Below are positions 49,380-56,959 of a DNA stretch of 64,000 nucleotides, in pieces. Position 1 is the first letter of the stretch, and each line of letters opens with the position of its first letter. Origin of the DNA: Durusdinium trenchii (lineage: Eukaryota; Sar; Dinophyceae; Suessiales; Symbiodiniaceae). The notes under the pieces are model-generated. The model worked only from the letters and a program-made list of their open reading frames with translations. It did no database searches and was not told the origin of the DNA. The stretch covers positions 443,668 to 507,667 of the forward strand of contig CAXAMN010013780.1 of NCBI GenBank assembly GCA_963970005.1, given 5' to 3'. Made by a program: the position numbers and the translations under genes.

Positions 49380-49409
49380 GATGAGCTCAGCGACGACGGT
49401 GTTTTCACA
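49380..49409 (+). CDS. Weak candidate exon
   Basis: A 30-base stretch between ccatttcag and a strong GCAAGT donor, readable as DELSDDGVFT, which could be part of a divergent EF-hand loop. There is no partner exon, so this is only a candidate. Confidence 0.22.
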
Positions 49410-50085
49410 GCAAGTTGGCCAAGTGTTTGCGCTGCGCGTTGCCTCCAATGGTTGCTTTCATCTTCCTTTTATGGCAGGTTTGAGAGCTAGAAAAGGACAG
49501 GTGATAACCAACTGTTTGCTTGTTTGCACGGATATGCTTGGACCAGCTGATTAGCAGGTGCAAAAACTTCATGGGAGCCAAGACTCCCGCAGCTTGCTCT
49601 CGGTGACTGGATGATACGTTGAACAGCATTAGGGCTTTGAAGTAGCAGAAATGCTTCACACTAAGAATCTCCTCATTTTGCAACTGTATATGCTTCAAAT
49701 CTTAAAGCGCAACACTCAAAGTAGGTTGATGTTGACTAGCTTGCTTGGGCCTAGCACGCGGGCAAGTGGATGACAAACGGCTCGTCATAGAGTCGTACAG
49801 GTTGAAGAGGGCTTTCATCAAGTTCAATATCATCAATGCAATTTGCATTGCCAGTGCAGCTTCCGGCTTGCGCATTTGTTTGCCTGTGACAGCGTCTCAA
49901 CCTGACAAGCAGGCCTTTTGGGAGAAGCTAGGGTCTCACTAAATCACCCTTTGCAATCCCTTTGTTCTTAATCATCCCAGGGTTGAGAACCAACGATGTC
50001 ATTTTACCATTTATACACTAATATATATAATATATAGCTAGCCGTGCTGAGGGCGGTGACAGTGTTTAACTTCAGCTGGACTCAG

Positions 50086-50121
50086 GCCTTTACGAGCCTC
50101 GATAAGGAGAATGTCGGAGAA
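50086..50121 (+). CDS. Possible half EF-hand exon
   Basis: Between gctggactcag and GTGTGT, 36 bases encode AFTSLDKENVGE, resembling an EF-hand entering helix with loop positions 1-7 (Asp1, Glu3, Gly6). The downstream half was not located. It lies 1.3 kb upstream of the terminal exon at 51387 and may belong to the same gene. Confidence 0.35.
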
Positions 50122-51386
50122 GTGTGTGCCATGCACTCAGGGGACCCAGTTTTTCTTATGGGATCAAGTTGTTCATCTTTGGATTTGCGGATTGGTATGT
50201 CCAACATGATTCAACCAGCCGTGGGGTTTTCACAAAAGAAATGGCGTGGGGTTTCACCACGAGATGCTACAGCCAGTGCTGGTGTAGCTTTCACATGTGA
50301 CATTCTTTATGAATCATTGAGGTTGATGCACTTCTGAGAAGAGACACGTAGGAGTTAGGTGATGTTAGATGGCAGCAGGCCAGAGATCAACCACCATCAG
50401 GGCGAAGGTGGCTCAAGTCAATGTGTTGTGAACATTGTTTTGAAAGTTTGAAAGGCCTTTCAAAATCGAGCCGCCTCCTTCCATAGCACAAATAGCCAAG
50501 TGTGCATCCCGAAGGGATGCTCCGGACACGGTGAAGGATGAATCTTGCATTGTTGGTTCAGACTTTGAAACAGAAGAGGACCAACATTTGTGCAGTTCAA
50601 ACTTTTCCGAGCAAAAACAAGTCGAGAAAACAAACGGCTGAAGATTTGCAAGACTGAAATTGGGTGTCTCCGTTCGATTTGCAAATATGCCCCTTGTATA
50701 TACAGTAATCTGTCATTGAGACGGACAACTTGTCAGTTTGGTACGGGGATGGTGCTGTGTGGTGGGACATCGGGACCCTTGGGACGCTGCGAAAGGCGAA
50801 GCAGGACAGTGTTGGTGCCAAACATGTGTCGATGTTGTGGGATGTTTGCTCCGGTTCCGGCTACATGTGTCGATCGCCGTGCAGCAGCATTCTGTCCTGG
50901 ATCCAGAGCTCGCACATCAGCCTGTTGTCATGCTAAGCCAAAGTCTTAGCTTGCCTTGGGTTGCGTCAGCGCATTTCAGTGCTTGCAATCGCTGCATGTC
51001 AACTTTGCATTTGTTGGGTTGGTAACCTTTGAAGATACACAGGCCCAGCCTGAGTGTCAAGCAATGTCAAGCATTTTGTAGACTCAGTGTAGGCCTCACC
51101 GCAAACTGCACAGACAATTCATCCTGGGATTGGTTGTATGAATGTTTGTTCTGCAAACCCAGCCACAACCAACCCTCATACCACGACAACGACGGCGGTT
51201 GTACTTGGGGTGTTTGTACAAGATCGTTTGCATCCTTGATCCACAACCAGGAGGGAAATGCAGATCCCTGATGTCATCCAAATGGTCCAACAATGTGTTT
51301 GCGATTGTTTGGGCAGGCAATGTGTCAGCTTCATTGTTGCTATTGCTCAAATATGCACACATCGTTAACAACTTTCCATTTGGCAG
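50122..51386. other. Probable intron or intergenic DNA
   Basis: Several short ORFs on both strands lack recognisable domains; one + strand frame (50730-50880, WYGDGAVWWDIGTL) reads protein-like but is unassigned. Confidence 0.35.
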
Positions 51387-51523
51387 AGGCCTACTGTATC
51401 CCGGAGAAACACTTTCGTCAAGCAGAGCAGGTGCAAGACACACGCGATGACGACTTTGGTGCCACCTCCAAGCCCAAGGCTCGTGCTAGAACCCGAGTGC
51501 CCAGGAGTTTGGCAGCAGATTAA
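51387..51523 (+). CDS. Terminal exon of an unidentified host gene
   Basis: After a good acceptor (actttccatttggcag), the frame reads (E)AYCIPEKHFRQAEQ, a charged helical segment, then DTRDDDFGATS and a basic tail KPKARARTRVPRSLAAD ending at TAA (51521-51523). The clean acceptor, coding-like composition and defined stop support a real last exon. The gene was not identified, and its upstream exons may include the EF-hand-like one at 50086. Element E3 inserted about 11 bases after the stop, so the 3' UTR of this gene is now interrupted. Confidence 0.55.
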
Positions 51524-51540
51524 TTTGGTATTTGCTGTAA

Positions 51541-51716
51541 ACGTTTGATGTCACACAGCAATGCAATCATAAACAGCGTACAGATCACAAGCTGTTTGAG
51601 ATCAGAACTTGTCAGGAAGTGTTCCCTCCAATGAGTGGAACTGCCAAAGTCTCAATGACTTTTGGCTCAAGGCTTGAAGTGAAAAGGCATTAGCCTTGGC
51701 TGAAACTCATAAAACT
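51541..51716 (+). repeat. E3 left LTR (176 bp)
   Basis: From acgtttgatgtc to cataaaact, identical to 60011-60186. It contains TTTTGGCTCAAG at 51660-51671. Confidence 0.97.
51660..51671 (+). promoter_or_regulatory. Spliced-leader-like motif in E3 LTR
   Basis: TTTTGGCTCAAG matches the last 12 bases of the dinoflagellate spliced leader; repeated at 60130-60141. Confidence 0.65.
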
Positions 51717-51731
51717 GGGTTATCAGCCGTA
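51717..51731 (+). other. E3 primer-binding site
   Basis: gggttatcagccgta abuts the LTR and shares ggttatcagccg with E1, again resembling a tRNA anticodon arm rather than a tRNA 3' end. Confidence 0.55.
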
Positions 51732-51898
51732 GCTCTGCCATAGCTGCGCGCTGTGATCTGCGCTTGCTCGGGTGTGTTCCGATCGTTCGCCTCTGGCATT
51801 GCTTTGCATCCTTTCCAGCTCTTCGTCTTCGAGTCCCTTGACCTTTGCGCTTGCGCTGGCATCTGTGTTCTCAGGCGTTGAGGTTGGAGGGGACGTGA

Positions 51899-52948
51899 AT
51901 GAGTGACGAGCCTCCCAAAAGGCCTCGTGGTGAAAGAGGTGGTAAGAAGGTAGTACAACAAAAGATACTCAAGGAAAGGTTTGAGCGTGGTGAGTTTGTT
52001 CCAAAGGCCTTCAGAGGGAAGACGAATTTTGGGTTCCCTTCACCGTCTGGTTCCGGTAGTGCCACTAGCGCTAATCCGTTGCCACCACCACCCCTTTTGG
52101 GGAGTTGTAGTGCTACTAGTCCGTTGCCGGCACCGCCGCCTCCGCCGGTTGGGTTGGACTTACTTGAGGTTCCAAGCTTTGCTGGTCCTTCGGTTCCAAT
52201 TGCAACAACTCCTTCGGTTGTCACCCCTCCAACGGTAGAAGTTCCGGTGCCAAAGCAAGCAGAAGCCAAGGCGTTCAGTGACTTGTCTTTCAGTGTTGCC
52301 CCTGCTTTCCCAAAGAACGATTCAAAGGGTTCCAGTTCTTCTCCTTCAACTTCAAAAGGTCCCCAGTCAAAAGCAAAGCTTTCAGATCCAATCCCACCTG
52401 GTTTGAATCCCCCTGTTGCGGCTACTGGTGTTGCCCCTCCTTCGACAGAGCTTCGAGTCAGTTTGGACTTTCACGGAGTCTTGGATCTTGAGTATCCCGG
52501 TGCTAAGACCTACAACGGGATTCGCACTAGCTGTTTCGAACAAATCTGTGATTTTCTCAGAGTGTCAAACCACCACCGCATTGGGATTTGTTCTTATATT
52601 GGGTTTTCGGGTCAGGATAGTTTGCGCAGAAGGGATTCTTTGCAAAAGGAGGTTGTAAGAGCGAACCGGATTCTGTTTGAAAAAGGAGTTCCTTCATACC
52701 AGAAGATTGTTCTTGTAATCACTGACGATCGGAAGAAAGTTGAGATTTGTAGGGAATCTGTGTCATTTCATCTTGACGATAAGTTAAGCGTTGTTGACGC
52801 AGTTTCTAGTCGGGGCGTGACGGGTTGTTTGTATTCAGCTTCCTCGGAGGGTGGAAGACGGTACCGTTCTTTTTCGGACCTGGCTGCTTTCTTGGAGTTC
52901 ACGCAGACTGAGAGCCCACGAGTCTATCCCCGAGATTTTTACCAGTGA
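51899..52948 (+). CDS. E3 ORF1: Pro/Ser-rich region plus HAD-like phosphatase domain
   Basis: 349 codons from an ATG 180 bases after the LTR. Residues 1-180 are basic and then Pro/Ser/Val-rich and disordered. From about 185 a HAD-like fold appears: RVSLDFHGVLD (motif I, nucleophile Asp about 191, with His where the second Asp should be), ICSYIGFSG (motif II, Ser about 231), ITDDRKKVEIC (Lys candidate, about 275) and FHLDDKLSVVD (motif IV, about 291). The same D-x-H variant occurs in E1 ORF1. It ends with TGA (52946-52948); the gag frame continues directly after in the same phase, so read-through would yield a HAD-gag fusion. HAD proteins are mostly phosphotransferases; the target is unknown. 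Confidence 0.65.
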   Translation: MSDEPPKRPRGERGGKKVVQQKILKERFERGEFVPKAFRGKTNFGFPSPSGSGSATSANPLPPPPLLGSCSATSPLPAPPPPPVGLDLLEVPSFAGPSVPIATTPSVVTPPTVEVPVPKQAEAKAFSDLSFSVAPAFPKNDSKGSSSSPSTSKGPQSKAKLSDPIPPGLNPPVAATGVAPPSTELRVSLDFHGVLDLEYPGAKTYNGIRTSCFEQICDFLRVSNHHRIGICSYIGFSGQDSLRRRDSLQKEVVRANRILFEKGVPSYQKIVLVITDDRKKVEICRESVSFHLDDKLSVVDAVSSRGVTGCLYSASSEGGRRYRSFSDLAAFLEFTQTESPRVYPRDFYQ

Positions 52949-52972
52949 ATCTTGGCAGACGTTTTAGAAACC

Positions 52973-55846
52973 ATGAGTGGCTCAGGGATTTCGTCTTCTT
53001 TGAATTTGTCGGCCTCTTCGGGCTTGCAAGACGCACCCATGGGAGCGCCTGGAATGACTGAGTCCCCAAATGATTCAAGGTCATCTTCTGTCAGATCAAC
53101 TCATGCTCCTAAAACAAATGTGAAAGTGAAGCGGTCATCCTCAGCGCTTGCACGTTTAGGGCAAAGGTCATCGCCAGCGTCAGCGCGGGTTGACCCTAAG
53201 AGGATTGTTGATAGGAGTAGGCCATCACCATCTCATGAAGAAGTTGACAGCGAAATGGAGGTACGCGAATTGCAGCAAACAGGGACTCGATACCAACAAC
53301 TGACCCAAATCTATGTAGCTCCTTCCCAAGACCCCGAAATCATGAACCAAGCAGCCAGTGCGGTTTTTGAAGCACAGCAGAGAGAACAGTCAGCTCGTAC
53401 TGAGGCTGAGCGAATTGTCATGGCAACTCATGCTAAGGCACTTCAGGAAGTGGCCAACGCCACGACTCAGTCTCAAGAAGCTGAACTAAGGGCTGCTAAG
53501 GAAGTGCAGGACATTCGTGCATATGCTGCACATGAGATTGCAGCTTCTCAAGTTGGAGCTTCCCAAGCCGTTGCTTCCACACAACTGCAGGCTGCTGAAG
53601 CTTTGGTATCACAAGAAAGACACCTGAGGGTTGAATTTGAAAAACGGGAGAAAGAGCTGTTGGACCAAGTGAGACAGTTGAACGAAGTAATTGCTAGGTC
53701 TCAGCCAAAGGATTTGAGCCATAATGACACGGCCCTACATGCGAAAATCGACCAGCTTGTTGAAAGAATGGTTTCGTTTGAAAGTGACTTGGTTGAAATG
53801 AATCAACGACTCGTTGCTTTGGAATCATGGGGGTTAGAGGTACCAGATGCCCCTGCCGAACATGATTCGGATGAAGAACTAATTCCACCAATGAATGTGA
53901 GGGTTGGTAGGTCCCCCAAGGGATTGGCTTCGTCTAGGATTGTTGATTCCGATGATCAGGATGAACCGAGGACACTGGAGGATTTGTGCCTTCGATGGAA
54001 AGACGTGTCTGCTGTGAGAATGCCTTCCCTTCCGGAGTCAGCAGGGTCTCTAAGGGCTTGGAAGAATGCTTTCATTCCAACTCTTATGGCGCTTGACAAG
54101 TCTAGTCAAAACCACCTGTTTACGTGGCTAATGACGGCCTTCAACGCAAGCTCTTCAACTGAAACCCAACAACTTCGCAACGATTCTGATGGTTTTCCGC
54201 GATTTGATCGTGTGTTGTGTTCTTGGTTTACGAAGGATTCTTGCCTTAAGGGTTACTTTGGTCCTCGGATTCAAGCTTTCATTGAAGAGTGCATGACCAA
54301 CAATACTCCTCTCAGGGGTCGTCCATTGTTGAACATGGTGGTTCGAGAATTTGATCTCGATGCAGCTTTGGGTGGCGTGGTGTCATCAGTTGAGTTGTTC
54401 CAGTTGAACGCGCCTGAGTCAGATGTGGCTTCTTTGATCCATTTCAGGGATAAGGTTCAATACATTTTGGGGCAACTACCAAATGCTGACCGACCAGCGA
54501 ATTCACTCATGTCCAAATGGCTGTTCGAGAAACTCAAACGTGTCAAACCGTTGCAGTTGACCATTGATAGGATTAGGGCATCGCCAGGGAATTCTCAAGA
54601 ACGTCAGTTTGACTATCTTTGGAACCGACTGTTGCGTGTGATTGCCGAAAACCAGTATGACAAGAATCTTGATTCAGTCCGCGAGGGTCTGCGTAAAGGA
54701 CCTAAGAAACTTGCAACTCCTGGACCTGTGACTGAAAAGGGCAAAGGGGAAAAAGGGTCAAAAGGTGGTAAAGGCCAAGGGAAGTCCAAAGGTCAGGCTA
54801 CCAAAGGGAAACCTTCCTCAAACGCTGAAAAAGTGCAATCCACCACCAAGGGCCAAGCGAGCAGTAGTTCTGGTCAGCAAGAGTCTAAGGATTCAAAGAA
54901 TCAAAAGGAAAAGGGTGCATGCATCTTCTACCCCAAAGGGCTTTGTCGACGCGGGGCTGATTGTCCCTACAAACATGAAGGTCCCGGTCCAAGTTCTAGC
55001 AACTCCAAAGGAACCACGGCCAAAGCCGTGCCCAAGCCCAAGGCTGGTTTAGTTGCTATGGTTGTTCTTGGGGCAGCTGCCAACGCAGCTCACGTGCCTG
55101 TTCAGCAGTCCTACTGCTATCAGGTTGAATGGGCCTTGGATTCAGGTGCTGGTGAAGACCTCGCCTCGATCAAATCATTGATGCGGCAGGGCATTCCGGA
55201 GACAATTCTCAAGGAGTGCGAAACTCTCTCATCTTCTCCTCTCACGTTCGATACTGGGGGTGGTTTGAAGGACGCTTCTTGCACCTTGGGTGTCGAGGGA
55301 GACGTGGCTGGTAGTGGGTTCATGTATTTGTTGAAGTCTTGTCCGTATGTTCGTTCATTAGGTAAACTTGTTGAACGTGGTTTTTCTTTCATTTGGGGAC
55401 CCGACTACACACCAACCTTGATTCCGCCGCATGTTGACTTTCACGCTTCTTTTGAACCAGAGCATTGTGTGGAGGCTACAAGGGTCGAACACGGGGTACC
55501 TATTTTCAAAGAAAACATTTCTTTTGTTCCCGGGATGCCTGCGCAAAGCGCGGACCCACGTCATGCTTTTCCAGTGGGTAGAGACGATGAACCAATCATT
55601 GAAGAATCACCTGCGTTGTCACCTGAATTTCCAGAGTCTGAAATAGGTTTGTTTCCTTGCTCTCCTGAAAGTGCACCAAGCGGGGGGTTACTTGAAGCAA
55701 TTCCGGCCCCAAGTCATGAATCCAAGATTCCACTTGAAGCACCCAATCCAAAGATTCCAATTGACCATTTGCTCACTCATCAGCCTGCGCATCCTGCGTG
55801 TGACGTATGTAAGCAAGCCAAGCTACGCTTCCATGCCCACAAATGA
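52973..55846 (+). CDS. E3 gag-protease and integrase zinc domain
   Basis: The frame is open from just after the ORF1 stop; the first ATG is 52973. A long coiled coil (about residues 125-260: FEAQQREQSARTEAERIVMA and following) precedes the capsid-like region. A CCCH finger (CIFYPKGLCRRGADCPYKH, about 650) follows a Lys/Gly-rich linker. Protease has WALDSGAGEDLAS (D-S-G, about 720). The ORF ends with an HHCC domain, HLLTHQPAHPACDVCKQAK, which belongs to integrase. A single TGA at 55844-55846 then separates it from the integrase core in the same frame. Because E3 is otherwise young, this TGA is either a very recent mutation or is read through. Confidence 0.88.
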   Translation: MSGSGISSSLNLSASSGLQDAPMGAPGMTESPNDSRSSSVRSTHAPKTNVKVKRSSSALARLGQRSSPASARVDPKRIVDRSRPSPSHEEVDSEMEVRELQQTGTRYQQLTQIYVAPSQDPEIMNQAASAVFEAQQREQSARTEAERIVMATHAKALQEVANATTQSQEAELRAAKEVQDIRAYAAHEIAASQVGASQAVASTQLQAAEALVSQERHLRVEFEKREKELLDQVRQLNEVIARSQPKDLSHNDTALHAKIDQLVERMVSFESDLVEMNQRLVALESWGLEVPDAPAEHDSDEELIPPMNVRVGRSPKGLASSRIVDSDDQDEPRTLEDLCLRWKDVSAVRMPSLPESAGSLRAWKNAFIPTLMALDKSSQNHLFTWLMTAFNASSSTETQQLRNDSDGFPRFDRVLCSWFTKDSCLKGYFGPRIQAFIEECMTNNTPLRGRPLLNMVVREFDLDAALGGVVSSVELFQLNAPESDVASLIHFRDKVQYILGQLPNADRPANSLMSKWLFEKLKRVKPLQLTIDRIRASPGNSQERQFDYLWNRLLRVIAENQYDKNLDSVREGLRKGPKKLATPGPVTEKGKGEKGSKGGKGQGKSKGQATKGKPSSNAEKVQSTTKGQASSSSGQQESKDSKNQKEKGACIFYPKGLCRRGADCPYKHEGPGPSSSNSKGTTAKAVPKPKAGLVAMVVLGAAANAAHVPVQQSYCYQVEWALDSGAGEDLASIKSLMRQGIPETILKECETLSSSPLTFDTGGGLKDASCTLGVEGDVAGSGFMYLLKSCPYVRSLGKLVERGFSFIWGPDYTPTLIPPHVDFHASFEPEHCVEATRVEHGVPIFKENISFVPGMPAQSADPRHAFPVGRDDEPIIEESPALSPEFPESEIGLFPCSPESAPSGGLLEAIPAPSHESKIPLEAPNPKIPIDHLLTHQPAHPACDVCKQAKLRFHAHK

Positions 55847-55882
55847 TTCAAAAATCAACCTGATTGCAAGAAAGTAGCGCAG

Positions 55883-56959
55883 GTGATTGAGGCACCCCTA
55901 TCCTTTCTTCAAAGAGTTGCTTGTGACCACTTAGAAGCTACCGAAGAGGGTTCCCATGGAGAACAGTATGCTCTTGTTTGCGTTGATGAGTTTTCTGGTG
56001 TTATTCATAGTTACCCTTCTTCTAGCAAATCTCAACAGTCAGTCGAAACTGCCTTGAAGCACTTCTGTAGAGAGTTCAAACCAATAGTGGCTTCTGATCG
56101 ATATCCTAGCATCTTGTCAGCCGTCAGGTCGTTGGGTTTGTCTTCTGATCCTAGCCCACCGAACGTTCCTATTCACAACTCTCATGCTGAATCAGCTATC
56201 AAAGCCGTTCGCCAAGGGACTCGTTCCTTGTTGTTGCAAAGTGGTTTAGGTGTGAAGTTTTGGCCTCGAGCGATGTCTTGCTTTAGTTACCATTACAATT
56301 TCACCACACTTCCTGAACTTTCCCAAGGTTCTCTTAGAGCCCTGGTTCAGGTGCATGATGCTGTGTTGCCTGATGGTGTTGAGGGTCCTGTTCCGCCCCC
56401 TCCTGTGTATGACAGCAAGCTTCATATGGCTTTAGGATACCAACCTGACACTCGCATGTTGCCTTTTGGTGCCCTGGTTTGGTGTTTAAACAAAACCAAA
56501 GACCCCAAGGCACCCAAGTCTTTCGAACCTACTGGCATCCCTGCATTGTATGTTGGCCCTGAAGTTCTTCCTGCCATGCGTTGCAAAGATGTTCACCACT
56601 TGTTTGACCTGGCTGATTTGACCAGCTACAATAGTGTCCGTTTGATTGTCACCAAGGACTTTGCTATCCCTACTGGTCGTTGGGTTTTTCCTTTGACTAG
56701 TGTCCCCATGCTGAAATCCATCTTGCCCGAAAACCCCCAACAACCGGCTCCAGCCCTCGACGATGAACCAGACTCAATCGAGGAACCCCGTAACCGCTCC
56801 ATCACTCGACGGCGTCTTGCTCAATATGGTCCCACCGATCTTTGTGATGGTTGCCTGCTGGGTACTTATTCTCATTCTCCTGAGTGCCGTTCCCGCTTTA
56901 ACAAGTTGTTGGATAGTGCTGAGCCTTTGGTTGTGGTTTCCGGGGGGGGGGTCTATTGA
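55883..56959 (+). CDS. E3 integrase core and C-terminal domain
   Basis: In frame with the preceding gag-protease ORF across the TGA; no Met start is needed. The core carries RVACDHLEATEEG (first Asp), IVASDRYPSI (second Asp) and NSHAESAIKAVRQ (Glu), an intact D-D-E. The C-terminal domain (GALVWCLNKTKDP; IPALYVGPEVLP) is followed by a knuckle LCDGCLLGTYSHSPECRSRF, also seen after integrase in E1. Coding leaves this frame at the G10 run (56942-56951); the stop at 56957 is then bypassed. Confidence 0.85.
   Translation: MIEAPLSFLQRVACDHLEATEEGSHGEQYALVCVDEFSGVIHSYPSSSKSQQSVETALKHFCREFKPIVASDRYPSILSAVRSLGLSSDPSPPNVPIHNSHAESAIKAVRQGTRSLLLQSGLGVKFWPRAMSCFSYHYNFTTLPELSQGSLRALVQVHDAVLPDGVEGPVPPPPVYDSKLHMALGYQPDTRMLPFGALVWCLNKTKDPKAPKSFEPTGIPALYVGPEVLPAMRCKDVHHLFDLADLTSYNSVRLIVTKDFAIPTGRWVFPLTSVPMLKSILPENPQQPAPALDDEPDSIEEPRNRSITRRRLAQYGPTDLCDGCLLGTYSHSPECRSRFNKLLDSAEPLVVVSGGGVY
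56942..56951 (+). other. G10 run at the E3 frame change
   Basis: The integrase frame reads tcc ggg ggg ggg gtc tat tga; the downstream frame reads ccg ggg ggg ggg tct att. One G fewer would fuse the ORFs. Confidence 0.7.
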
